Of a stretch of 64,000 nt of DNA, positions 9,258 through 17,720 are shown in pieces. The DNA lies in assembly GCA_042408595.1 (NCBI GenBank), contig JBHOQX010000106.1:1-64000 (forward strand), read 5' to 3'. The position numbers and the translations under genes were made by a program. A model generated the notes under the pieces. The model searched no databases. It had not been told where the DNA came from and saw nothing but the letters and a program-made list of their open reading frames with translations. Positions within the stretch are counted from its first letter, which is position 1, and each line of letters starts with the position of its first letter. This stretch comes from JBHOQX01 sp042408595 (GTDB lineage Bacteria; Chloroflexota; Chloroflexia; Chloroflexales; Roseiflexaceae).

Positions 9258-10796
9258 TCAATCGGACATCGCTGCAGACTCGTCCTGGAACACCCGGTAA
9301 TTCAGCGCCGGGAAGGGATTGTCCAACTCCTCCAGTTCGTCCAGCAGCGATCGGTCGGCGTCGGCTGCCGCGTCGGCGCGCTCGGCGAGGGCGCAGAGTT
9401 GCTCGCAGCGGCGGAGATGCGCCGCCGGCCGAGCCAGCGCTTCGCCCGCTGCCCCGCTGCCGAGGCGCAGCGGCCAGTCGCTCGACTGGGCCAGCAGCAG
9501 CTCGCGCGCCGCCTGGTTCAGCGCCCGCTCGCGCACCCCGCCCGCATCCGGAAAGCGCCGTGCGAGCTCCGCCACCCGCTCCTCGGCTTCGTGGAGCGCC
9601 TGCCACAGTGTGAACGCTGCCGCGCCGCTCCATGCGCGGTGGCTCCCATCCACGCCCCACGATCCCTCCTGCGCAACAATCGCCGGGCGCCGCTGCTGGA
9701 GTCGCAGCGCCTCACCCGGCGCGCGCAGCGCCACCTGCCCGCCGGCCGCCGCCTGCTCGATCAGCGCGCGCAGCCAGACCGGCCCCTCGAACCAGCGCAG
9801 CCCGAGCACCTCCGGCCCGAGCGGTACGAGGCAGATGCCCAGTGGCCCACCGCGCTCTCGCCCGTCTGCCAGCCGGGCGGCGACCGCCGCCAGGAAGTGT
9901 GCGGCGTGCTCCTCGGCGCGGCGGAAGGCGTGATAAGGGTCGTATAGCTCCCCGTCGTGGTCCAGCCCATGCCGCCACAGCGGCAGACCCGAGCCCGGGT
10001 CGCGCGCTGGCGCCCGGTAGAGCGCGTCGCCGGGGTAGCCGAGCGCCGGCGTCCAAACGTGAACACACGCCTCAGCATCGCGCACCAGCGCGGCCAGGCC
10101 CGGCGCAAGTTCGTACGCCAGGTGCGGGCCGGGCGCGCCGCGCGGCAGGCTGGCTGGGTCGATCACACTATACTCCGCGCCGCTGGCGCGCAGCGGCGCC
10201 AGGAGGCGCGGGTGAAAACCGCATTCCGGCAGCCAGACGCCGCGCGGGCGGACGCCAAGCCGCTGAGTTGTCGCCAGCAGGCCCGCCTCGATCTGCGCCC
10301 GCACCGCCGCCTCGCTGCCGAGCAGCGGCAGGTAGGCGTGCGTTGCCGCGCCGGCCAGTGGCTCCAGCAGCCCATCGGCGACCAGCTCGCGCAGGGCGGT
10401 GGCCAGGTTGCGGCGGAAGCGTTCCGCGAACGTGCGCAGGATATCCTCTTCCCATTGCAGCAGAAATCGCCCGAGGTACGCGGCATGCCCAGCCGAGTCG
10501 CGCTCCCAGCCGGCGACCACCTGGTGCATGCGGCGCAGGCGCGCCTCGGTAGCGACGACGACGTGCTTTTGCACCACCGCATCCGCGAGCTGCTCCAGCA
10601 GGATCGGCGAGATGGCCAGGCCGATCCGTGGCCGCACCCCGGCATCGCGCAGGTCGGCGAGCACGCGAATGGCCGGCACGAGCGCGCCGGCGATCAGGTC
10701 GTGCAGCGCCGCTTCGCCCTTCGGCTCGCGCCCGGCGGCGCGAAGGTAGGGTGCGTGAGCGACGATGATCAGCACCAGTGAGCCGTTCATGGGCAT
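9258..10796 (-). CDS. GH57 1,4-alpha-glucan branching enzyme-like protein
   Basis: A 512-aa glycoside hydrolase family 57 protein. The N-terminal barrel starts with the typical LVLIIVAHAPYLR strand and carries WLPECGFHP with the probable nucleophile Glu at residue 191. Further on is the WTPALGYPGDALYR segment typical of GH57 branching enzymes, and the C-terminal 110 residues form the helical DUF1957-type domain. It would introduce alpha-1,6 branches into glycogen-like glucan in the cytoplasm. ATG at 10796 or 10790 can both serve as start. The phosphatase gene lies 62 bases upstream in the same direction, so an operon is possible. Confidence 0.88.
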   Translation of the reverse strand: MPMNGSLVLIIVAHAPYLRAAGREPKGEAALHDLIAGALVPAIRVLADLRDAGVRPRIGLAISPILLEQLADAVVQKHVVVATEARLRRMHQVVAGWERDSAGHAAYLGRFLLQWEEDILRTFAERFRRNLATALRELVADGLLEPLAGAATHAYLPLLGSEAAVRAQIEAGLLATTQRLGVRPRGVWLPECGFHPRLLAPLRASGAEYSVIDPASLPRGAPGPHLAYELAPGLAALVRDAEACVHVWTPALGYPGDALYRAPARDPGSGLPLWRHGLDHDGELYDPYHAFRRAEEHAAHFLAAVAARLADGRERGGPLGICLVPLGPEVLGLRWFEGPVWLRALIEQAAAGGQVALRAPGEALRLQQRRPAIVAQEGSWGVDGSHRAWSGAAAFTLWQALHEAEERVAELARRFPDAGGVRERALNQAARELLLAQSSDWPLRLGSGAAGEALARPAAHLRRCEQLCALAERADAAADADRSLLDELEELDNPFPALNYRVFQDESAAMSD

Positions 10797-10858
10797 GCCT
10801 TAGCGGTGTCGAAGCGGCAACCGCGCTGCCAGCCCGTGAGAAGGGAGCCCGCGCGGCA

Positions 10859-11353
10859 TTATTGCACGACGTCCAGCCCCTCTTCCCGAACAATATGCGC
10901 CAGCAACCCGCGGCAACCCTGCTCCACCAGCCGGTAGACCTGCTCGAAGCCGCCGGTGTAGAAGGGATCGGGCACATCGCGTGCCGTGATCGCGGGGGCG
11001 TAGTCGAGCAAAAGCGAGAGGCGCACCGGAGCGCCGTCGGCCCTGCGCCGGAGCGCGTACAGGTTGTCGCTGTCCATCGCGACGATATAATCGACGTATC
11101 GCAGGTCGTCATCGGTTACGACCCGCGCGATGCGGCGCAGATCGATGCCGTGCGCCTGAAGAATGCGGCGTATGCCGGGGTGGAGCGGCTCGCCGACGTG
11201 ATAGGCGCTCGTGCCCGCCGAATCGGCCACGATCCGCCCGGCCAGGCCGGCGCGCTCCACCATGTCGCGAAAGACCCCCTCGGCCATCGGCGAACGGCAG
11301 ATATTGCCCAGGCAGACAAACAATACCCGTATCGGTTCATGACGTTGCGGCAT
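10859..11353 (-). CDS. Low-molecular-weight phosphotyrosine phosphatase family protein
   Basis: A 164-aa cytoplasmic phosphatase with the P-loop VCLGNICRSP. Cys14 and Arg20 form the C-X5-R catalytic motif, and the C-terminal VPDPFY segment supplies the general-acid Asp. Such enzymes act on tyrosine-phosphorylated proteins; close relatives are arsenate reductases, but the DPF segment favours phosphatase. The start ATG at 11353 is preceded by GAGGAAA at good spacing. An upstream in-frame extension is poor protein and is left out. Confidence 0.92.
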   Translation of the reverse strand: MPQRHEPIRVLFVCLGNICRSPMAEGVFRDMVERAGLAGRIVADSAGTSAYHVGEPLHPGIRRILQAHGIDLRRIARVVTDDDLRYVDYIVAMDSDNLYALRRRADGAPVRLSLLLDYAPAITARDVPDPFYTGGFEQVYRLVEQGCRGLLAHIVREEGLDVVQ

Positions 11354-11517
11354 CGTTTCCTCAATCACAGGACGTACGCGGTAACGAAGGTTGGCGGGGC
11401 GAAGCCCCGTGCAATGAGCGTCGATCATCATAGCTATTGTATCATCGCCTATCGGCTGTGCGGGTGGGGTATAATCGGTGCTGCGCCGCCGGGCCGCCGG
11501 CCCTATGAGCACATCTG

Positions 11518-12327
11518 ATGGAATCGCTGGAACAACGTATCGCCGCGGTGCGCGCCCGGATCGCCGCCGCAGCCCGCCGCGCCGGGCGCCCGCCAGAGGC
11601 GGTGCGGCTCGTCGCCGTAACCAAAGGCCACCCGCCGGAGCTTGTCCGCGCGGCGCTGGCCGCCGGCCTCGCCGAGTTCGGCGAGAACCGCGTGCAGGAA
11701 GCCGAGGCCAAGATCGCCGCCCTGGCCGATCCGCGCGCCCGGATCACCTGGCACCTGATCGGCCACCTGCAAACCAATAAAGCCAAAAAGGCCGCTGCGC
11801 TGTTCGACATCATCCACTCGGTAGACAGCCTGCGCCTGGCGGAGATCCTCGCGAAGTTCCTCATGCAGCGTGCTGAGTTCACCGCTGGTAATCATGCGCC
11901 GGTGACACCGCCTACCGCCCACCGCTCTCCGCCGCCGCACCCTGGCACGTTGCACTCAGAACTCGGCACTCCCATCCTCCTCCAGGTCAACGTCTCCGGC
12001 GAGGCGACCAAGGAGGGGTTCGACCTGGCGGCGTGGGAGACGCGCCCCGCCGCGCGCGATGCCTTTCTGGCGGATGTGGAACGCATCATCCGGCTGCCGG
12101 GGCTCCAGGTGCGCGGGCTGATGACGATCGCGCCCTGGGGGCCGGACCCGGAGGCCGCCCGGCCGGTCTTCGCCGCCACCCGCCGCCTGCGCGACCAGCT
12201 GGCGGCCCGCTTCCCGCAGACCGATTGGCGCGAGCTTTCGATGGGCATGACCGACGACTTCGAGGTTGCGATCGAGGAGGGCGCGACGATTGTCCGCATC
12301 GGGCGGGCGCTGTTTGGGGAGCGGTGA
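11518..12327 (+). CDS. YggS-family pyridoxal-phosphate homeostasis protein
   Basis: A 269-aa PLP-binding protein of the YggS/PLPBP family, which buffers cellular PLP. Visible hallmarks are VAVTKGH with the PLP-binding Lys36, FGENRVQE, WHLIGHLQTNKAK, and SMGMTDDFEVAI near the end. It is unusual in carrying about 35 extra residues (about 118-153), rich in Pro, Thr and His. These are encoded by heptamer repeats at 11909-11971, where the family normally passes directly from the helix after HSVD to the ILLQVNVSGE strand. The insertion preserves the frame and would sit on a surface loop. The gene is divergent from the phosphatase. Confidence 0.92.
   Translation: MESLEQRIAAVRARIAAAARRAGRPPEAVRLVAVTKGHPPELVRAALAAGLAEFGENRVQEAEAKIAALADPRARITWHLIGHLQTNKAKKAAALFDIIHSVDSLRLAEILAKFLMQRAEFTAGNHAPVTPPTAHRSPPPHPGTLHSELGTPILLQVNVSGEATKEGFDLAAWETRPAARDAFLADVERIIRLPGLQVRGLMTIAPWGPDPEAARPVFAATRRLRDQLAARFPQTDWRELSMGMTDDFEVAIEEGATIVRIGRALFGER
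11909..11971. repeat. Heptamer repeats inserted in the yggS-like gene
   Basis: Nine consecutive 7-base steps are visible. The first four are CGCCTAC-like and the last three share the ending ACTC. They encode the Pro/Thr/His-rich extra loop of the YggS-like protein. Confidence 0.75.
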
Positions 12328-12381
12328 GCGGGTGAGGCGTTCGCCATGCGACCTCGAGCCACTACCCTTCATCGTCATCGG

Positions 12382-12410
12382 TTGCACGCAGCGCGGCGCT
12401 ATGCTAGGAT
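12382..12410 (+). promoter_or_regulatory. Possible promoter of sucD
   Basis: TTGCAC at 12382-12387 and TAGGAT at 12405-12410 are 17 bases apart. The tandem repeat at 12471-12532 lies between this and the gene and would be transcribed as leader. Confidence 0.4.
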
Positions 12411-12470
12411 ACCGCCGTCCTGGTTCGCAACGCCTGACCGGTTTGTGATAGCAGATTTCAGATTGCCCGA

Positions 12471-12532
12471 CCGTCTGACTGTCTGACCGTCTGACTTCTG
12501 ACCGTCTGACCTCTGACCTCTGATCGTCTGAT
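12471..12532. repeat. Tandem GTCTGAC repeat upstream of sucD
   Basis: The word TCTGA recurs eight times at intervals of 7 or 8 bases between 12475 and 12532, ending about 19 bases before the gene start, just before the ribosome-binding site. Confidence 0.85.
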
Positions 12533-12550
12533 TCTCCGAGGAGGCGTCCG

Positions 12551-13450
12551 TTGAGCATCCTGATCGATCGAAACACCCGGCTGCTGGTGCAGGGCGTGAC
12601 CGGGAACGAAGGCACTTTCCACACGCGCGCGATGCTGGCCTACGGCACCAACGTCGTCGCCGGCGTCACGCCCGGGCGCGGCGGTCAGATGGCCGTCGAC
12701 GGCAAGGTGCCGGTGTTCAACACCGTCAGGGAGGCCGTGCGCGAGACCGGCGCGAACGTTTCCGTGATCTACGTGCCGGCACAACTCAACGCCGCTGACT
12801 CGATCCGCGAGGCCGCCGCGGCCGGCATCCCGCTGATCGTCTGCATCACCGAGGGCATTCCGGCCAACGACATGGTCGCTACCTACGCCTACGTGCGCCA
12901 GCACGGTGCGCGCCTGATCGGCCCGAACTGCCCCGGCCTGCTCACCCCCGGCCAGGCGAAAGTCGGCATCATCCCCGGCAATATCGCCGTGCCCGGCCCG
13001 GTCGGTGTCGTCTCCAAGAGCGGCACGCTGACCTACGAGGCGGTCGATGCGCTCACTCGCCTTGGCCTGGGCCAGAGCACGATCGTCGGCATCGGCGGCG
13101 ACCCGATCATCGGCACGTCGTTCGTGGAGGTGCTCGAGATGTTCCAGGCCGATCCGGAGACACGGGCGATCGTACTGATCGGCGAGATCGGCGGGGATGC
13201 CGAGATCCAGGCTGCGCGCTATATCGAAGCGCAGGTGACCAAGCCGGTCGTCAGCTTCATCGCCGGGCAGACCGCGCCGCCCGGCAAGCGCATGGGCCAC
13301 GCCGGGGCGATCATCTCCGGCGGCGAGGGGACGGCCCAGGAGAAGATCGCTGCCCTGGAGGCCGTCGGCGCGAAAGTCGCCCGCCTGCCGACCGATATCG
13401 CCCAATTGGTGAAGGAGAGCCTGGCGGAACGAGTGATAACCGATCCCTGA
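12551..13450 (+). CDS. sucD: Succinyl-CoA synthetase alpha subunit
   Basis: A 299-aa alpha subunit of succinate-CoA ligase in the TCA cycle. The CoA-binding Rossmann start (VQGVTGNEGTFH), NCPG, and the phospho-histidine loop GHAGAIISGG with His250 are all present. The start is TTG 12551, supported by a GAGGAGG element about 8 bases upstream. The partner beta subunit (sucC), usually just upstream, is absent; here the preceding gene is the YggS-like one, so sucC must lie elsewhere. Confidence 0.95.
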   Translation: MSILIDRNTRLLVQGVTGNEGTFHTRAMLAYGTNVVAGVTPGRGGQMAVDGKVPVFNTVREAVRETGANVSVIYVPAQLNAADSIREAAAAGIPLIVCITEGIPANDMVATYAYVRQHGARLIGPNCPGLLTPGQAKVGIIPGNIAVPGPVGVVSKSGTLTYEAVDALTRLGLGQSTIVGIGGDPIIGTSFVEVLEMFQADPETRAIVLIGEIGGDAEIQAARYIEAQVTKPVVSFIAGQTAPPGKRMGHAGAIISGGEGTAQEKIAALEAVGAKVARLPTDIAQLVKESLAERVITDP

Positions 13451-13546
13451 TGCATGATGAGGGCTGGGCGGCAAGGGGGGCGGGATGACTGATAGGGCTT
13501 GTTCCTGATCACCTTGCCACCTTGTCACCCCAGCGGGAGGCGCGCC

Positions 13547-14311
13547 ATGACACGACTTTCCGGGCGCGTCGCGCTGATTACCGGCGCGGGGCGCGGCATC
13601 GGCCGGGCGATCGCCCTTGGCTACGCCCGCGAGGGGGCCGATCTCATTCTCACCAGCCGCAGCGCCGGCGAGCTTGAACAGGCCGCCGAGGCTGTCCGCG
13701 CCGCTGGCGTCGAGGCGCTGGTCGCCCCGGCAGACGTGACCGACGTGGCGCAGGTGCGGGCGCTGGCGCAGGCGGCGATCCAGCGCTTCGGGCGGGTGGA
13801 TGTGCTCGTCAACGCCGCTGGCATTCCCATGGTCGCCCCGACCGTCGATCTCGCGCTGGAGGACTGGCAACGCGCGTTCGATATCAACATGACCGGGACG
13901 TTTCTCTGCTGCCAGGCGATCGGGCGGCTGATGCTCGCACAGGGACGCGGCGCGATCATCAACATCGCCTCGCTTACCTCGTTCGTGGGGTTTCCGCAGC
14001 GTGCCGCTTACGCCGCCACCAAAGGCGCGGTGGTGCAGTTCACCAAGGCGCTGGCGGTCGAGTGGGCGCCGCAGGGCGTGCGGGTGAACGCTATCGCGCC
14101 GGGCTGGATCCGCACCGCTTTGCAGGACCGGCTCGTCGCCGAGGGCAAGCTCGACCGCGGGCCGATCATCGCGCGCACCCCGGCCCGGCGCCTCGGCGAG
14201 CCCGACGATATCGTCGGCCCGGCGATCTTCCTCGCCTCCGACGAGGCGGCCTTCGTCGTCGGCGAGACGCTTGTCGTAGACGGCGGCTGGCTGGCGTACG
14301 GGTATGTATGA
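13547..14311 (+). CDS. SDR-family oxidoreductase
   Basis: A 254-aa classical short-chain dehydrogenase/reductase. TGAGRGIG near the N-terminus binds NAD(P), NAAG follows, and the catalytic Tyr155-X3-Lys159 lies in YAATKGA with the Ser in NIASLTS. The C-terminus LVVDGGW is typical of 3-oxoacyl-ACP reductase and gluconate 5-dehydrogenase relatives; the exact substrate cannot be fixed. Start ATG 13547 has GGGAGG a few bases upstream. It lies between sucD and an amino-acid permease gene in the same direction. Confidence 0.9.
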   Translation: MTRLSGRVALITGAGRGIGRAIALGYAREGADLILTSRSAGELEQAAEAVRAAGVEALVAPADVTDVAQVRALAQAAIQRFGRVDVLVNAAGIPMVAPTVDLALEDWQRAFDINMTGTFLCCQAIGRLMLAQGRGAIINIASLTSFVGFPQRAAYAATKGAVVQFTKALAVEWAPQGVRVNAIAPGWIRTALQDRLVAEGKLDRGPIIARTPARRLGEPDDIVGPAIFLASDEAAFVVGETLVVDGGWLAYGYV

Positions 14312-14419
14312 GCGTTGCGCGCTGGGTGCTGAGCGGCGTGCTGAACGCCCTCCCGCGGGGATAGGCGTCTTGGATGGCTGCGCCCGCCGAACCTCCCCGT
14401 TTCAGGCAGATGCTGAGCA

Positions 14420-16492
14420 ATGACCGCCGAACTGCTCCTCAAACTGCTGGCGATCGGCCTCTCGAACGGCGCGATCATCGCCCTTAACGCCATCGCCGTG
14501 ACGCTGGTCTACGGCGCGGTGCGCATGATCAACTTCGCCCACGGCGACATGTTCGCGCTCACCACCGTGCTCGCCACAACCGCTGTCACCGCCCTCGGCC
14601 TGCGGCGCGGCATGCCGCCGCTGGCCCTCGCCGGCGGTATGCTGGTGGTCCTGGCCGCGGCGGTGGCCTTGGCCGTCGTCATCAGCCTGCTGGTCGAGCG
14701 AGCCGCGTTCCGCCCCTTTCGTGATAGCTCGCGCCTCGCCCCGCTGATCGCCGGGATCGGCATCTCGTTCATGCTCTACCAGGCCGCGCTCCTCTGGCGG
14801 AAGACCGAACCGACCTGGATCCCCGGCGAGCACCGCAGCGTCCCCGGCGTCCCGGAGGTTCCGCGCGGCGCCATCCCCGACCTGCTGCCGGACACCGACC
14901 TGCTCCACGCCGCCGGCCTGCCGATCGAGGTGCGCTACACCGCGCGCGACCTGCTGGTGCTGGCGCTGGCCGTCACCCTCGCCGCCAGTATGAGCCTGTT
15001 CCTGCGTCGCACCCGCGCCGGCCGCGCCCTGCAAGCCTGCGCCCAGGACCAGGAGATGGCCGCGCTGTGCGGCGTCAACCGCGCCCGCGCCAGCGCGCTG
15101 GCGTTCGCCCTCGGCGGCGCGCTGGCCGGCGTGGCGGCGTTCGTGTTCGTCGTGTATTACAGCCACCCCTTCACCCTCTACGGGGCGCAGAGCGGCCTGA
15201 CCGCCTTCGGCGCGGCGGTGCTCGGCGGCATCGGCTCGCCGGTTGGGGCGCTCGCTGGCGGCCTGCTCTTCGGCATCCTCTCGTCGGTCAGCGACTACTT
15301 CCTGGCGGCGCGGTGGACTCCGGTGCTGCTGCTGCTGGTTCTCATCACGCTTCTGCTCATCCGGCCAGCCAGGCTGCTCCTCCACGGCGAGGGCGAAGGC
15401 TCGGCCACAGTGGACCTGGTGGCGGGCGGGGCGCGGCTGGGGGGCTGGGCGCGCCCGTTGGTCGTGGCGGCGGTCGCCCTTGCAGTTGCCTACCCGCTGC
15501 TGGATAGCCTGCTCGGCCTGCGCCAGCAGGTGATCGTCACCGCCATCCTGGTCTATGCCCTCATGGCCGTCGGCCTGACCATCCTGCTCGGCTTCGCCGG
15601 CTTCCTCGATCTCGGCTACGCCGCCTGTTTCGCGCTGGGCAGCTACACCGCCGGCCTGCTGACGAACTCCGGCAGCCCGCTCGCCGCGTTCCTGCCGCGC
15701 CCGCTCGACTTCCTGGCGGTCGCCGCGCTCAGCGCCCTGGTCGCCGGCCTGTTCGGGGCGATCAACGGCGCGATGACGCTGCGCATGCGCCCCGAGGCGC
15801 TGGCGATCGCCACCCTGGCCTTCGGCCAGATCGTCGCGCGGACGTTCGTTAATCTCGACCAATGGACCAGCGGCTCGCGCGGCATCTCGGCCCTCCCCGC
15901 GCCGGTGATCCTCGGCATCAGTCTGGACACCCCGCTGCGCCGCTACGCGCTCGCCCTGGCGGCGCTCGGGCTGGTGCTGCTCATCAGCCGCCGCCTGCTC
16001 GCCTCGCGCATCGGCCGGGCGTGGCGCGCCATGAGCGAGGATGCCGCCGCCGCGGCCAGCAGCGGCGTCAGCCTGGGCCGGTCGCGCCTGTTCGCCTTCG
16101 CCTTCGGCGCGGCGCTGGCCGGCGTCGCCGGGGCGCTCTTCGCCAGCATCTTCAGCTACGTCGACCCGGACGTCTCCGACTTCCGGCTCTCGGCGATGGC
16201 GCTGGCGATGGTCGTGATCGGCGGCGCGGGCAGCCTGCCCGGCGCGATCCTCGGCGCCTTCGTGATCGCCGGGCTCGACCAGATCGTCATCCCGCGCGTC
16301 GGCGCCTGGACCGACGCGGCAGGCGGGGTGCTGGCCGCGCTCGATGTCCGCTCGCTCAGTTTCCTCTGCTTCGGCCTGGCGCTCTACCTGACGGTGCTGC
16401 TCCGCGCCTGCCGCCGCTCGCCGCGCCCCGGCGCGGTGCGCCCGCCGCCGCGCCGCCGCGCTCCGGGGAGCGTCGAGGCGCCTGAAGCCTGA
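14420..16492 (+). CDS. Fused LivH-LivM branched-chain amino acid ABC permease
   Basis: A 690-aa inner-membrane protein in which both permease halves of a Liv-type importer are joined. The first half (about 1-310) has the LivH signatures GAIIALNAIAVTLVYGAVR and INFAHGDMF. The second (about 360-660) has LivM features such as LLGFAGFLDLGYAACFALG and the EAA-like SGVSLGRSRLFAFAFGAALAGVAGALFA. No ATPase or binding protein is next to it, so the remaining subunits must be encoded elsewhere. Substrate is inferred from the family, probably branched-chain amino acids or amides. An aminotransferase gene follows 20 bases later. Confidence 0.9.
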   Translation: MTAELLLKLLAIGLSNGAIIALNAIAVTLVYGAVRMINFAHGDMFALTTVLATTAVTALGLRRGMPPLALAGGMLVVLAAAVALAVVISLLVERAAFRPFRDSSRLAPLIAGIGISFMLYQAALLWRKTEPTWIPGEHRSVPGVPEVPRGAIPDLLPDTDLLHAAGLPIEVRYTARDLLVLALAVTLAASMSLFLRRTRAGRALQACAQDQEMAALCGVNRARASALAFALGGALAGVAAFVFVVYYSHPFTLYGAQSGLTAFGAAVLGGIGSPVGALAGGLLFGILSSVSDYFLAARWTPVLLLLVLITLLLIRPARLLLHGEGEGSATVDLVAGGARLGGWARPLVVAAVALAVAYPLLDSLLGLRQQVIVTAILVYALMAVGLTILLGFAGFLDLGYAACFALGSYTAGLLTNSGSPLAAFLPRPLDFLAVAALSALVAGLFGAINGAMTLRMRPEALAIATLAFGQIVARTFVNLDQWTSGSRGISALPAPVILGISLDTPLRRYALALAALGLVLLISRRLLASRIGRAWRAMSEDAAAAASSGVSLGRSRLFAFAFGAALAGVAGALFASIFSYVDPDVSDFRLSAMALAMVVIGGAGSLPGAILGAFVIAGLDQIVIPRVGAWTDAAGGVLAALDVRSLSFLCFGLALYLTVLLRACRRSPRPGAVRPPPRRRAPGSVEAPEA

Positions 16493-16512
16493 TTTCAAGC
16501 CAGGAGATCGCC

Positions 16513-17706
16513 ATGGCGCTCGATACCCCCCGCGCTCTCGAACATCTCTTCACGCCCCGCGTGCGGGCGCTCGCCCTGCCGGACTCGTGGCCGGGAAGCG
16601 ATCTGGACCTCATCAGCCTGGCCTACGGCTTCGCCGACCCGGCGCTCTTCCCACGCGAGGAGCTCGCCGAGGCCACCGCTGCTGTGCTGGCGGATGATGC
16701 CGCCCAGGCGCTCAACTACGGCCCGACCTTCCCCGGCCTGGTCGAGTTCGTCGCGGACCGGCTGCGGCAGCGCGCCATCCCGGCCACGCCGGAGCGTGTC
16801 CTGATCGGCTACGGCTCCAGCCAGATCCTCGGCTTGCTGCCGCAGGTTCTGGTCGAGCCGGGCGACACGGTGATCGTCGAAGGGCCGACCTTCCTCGGCG
16901 CAGTGCGCGATTTCGCAGACGGCGGGGCGCGGATCGTCGGCGTGCCAGTGGACGACGACGGCATGCACGTGGCCGCGCTCGAGGCCACGCTGCGCGACCT
17001 GGCACGCCGCGGCGAGCGGGTGAAGTTCATCTACACCATCCCGAACTTCCAGAACCCGACCGGCGCGACGCTGCCGCTCGCCCGGCGGCAGCGCCTGATC
17101 GACCTGGCGCGCGAGCACGGCGCCCTGATCGTCGAAGACGATGCCTACGCCGACCTGCGCTTCGAGGGCGCGCCGCCGCCACCGCTCGCCGCGCTGGACC
17201 CGGAAGGGGTGCTCCATGTCGGCACCTTCTCGAAAATCCTCGCACCCGGGGTACGCATGGGCTGGGCCTGCGGACCGCAGGCGGTGATCGACCGCCTGCG
17301 GATGGTCAAGGTCGAGGGGAGCAGCGGGCCATTTCTCACCCGAGTCGTTCATCGCTTCTGTCGGGATGGGCGGCTGGACCGGCACATCGCTGCGCTGAAC
17401 GCGCATTACCGCGCCAAGCGCGACGTGATGCTCGCCGCCCTGGCGCACGAGTTCCCCGCCGAGGCGCGCTGGACGCGGCCGCAGGGTGGCTTCTTCGTCT
17501 GGTGCGAACTGCCGGAGGGCGTCAGCGCCGCTGCGCTCCAGGCCGCCAGCGAGGCTCGCGGCGCGACGTTCCTGGCCGGCGGCCATTGCTTCGCCGACGG
17601 CCAGGGCGACAACGCCATCCGCCTGGCGTTCAGCTTCCAGCCGGCAGAGCAGGTCCGTGCAGCGGTAGGGATCATCGGCGCGACGCTGCGGGCGATAGCT
17701 TCATGA
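16513..17706 (+). CDS. PLP-dependent class I/II aminotransferase
   Basis: A 397-aa fold type I aminotransferase resembling 2-aminoadipate/LysN- and MocR-domain-like enzymes. The PLP Lys241 sits in GTFSKILAPGVRMGW; IPNFQNPTGAT and EDDAYADL supply the other cofactor contacts. The permease gene directly upstream suggests use of an imported amino acid. Its TGA overlaps an in-frame ATG of the next gene. Specific amino donor unknown. Confidence 0.9.
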   Translation: MALDTPRALEHLFTPRVRALALPDSWPGSDLDLISLAYGFADPALFPREELAEATAAVLADDAAQALNYGPTFPGLVEFVADRLRQRAIPATPERVLIGYGSSQILGLLPQVLVEPGDTVIVEGPTFLGAVRDFADGGARIVGVPVDDDGMHVAALEATLRDLARRGERVKFIYTIPNFQNPTGATLPLARRQRLIDLAREHGALIVEDDAYADLRFEGAPPPPLAALDPEGVLHVGTFSKILAPGVRMGWACGPQAVIDRLRMVKVEGSSGPFLTRVVHRFCRDGRLDRHIAALNAHYRAKRDVMLAALAHEFPAEARWTRPQGGFFVWCELPEGVSAAALQAASEARGATFLAGGHCFADGQGDNAIRLAFSFQPAEQVRAAVGIIGATLRAIAS

Positions 17707-17720
17707 AACGGAGGCCGTGT

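Noticed and set aside
11470..11475. TATAAT upstream of the YggS-like gene
   Set aside because: No acceptable -35 is found at 16-18 bases, so I did not list it as a promoter.
12458..13870. A 470-codon minus-strand frame over sucD and the SDR gene
   Set aside because: Antisense shadow with no domain and no ribosome-binding site.
14402..16498. A 698-codon open frame on the minus strand over the fused Liv permease
   Set aside because: Its product is a repetitive Arg/Gln/Ala/Glu/Gly-rich string with no fold, typical of the antisense of GC-rich genes; the plus-strand gene has clear family motifs.
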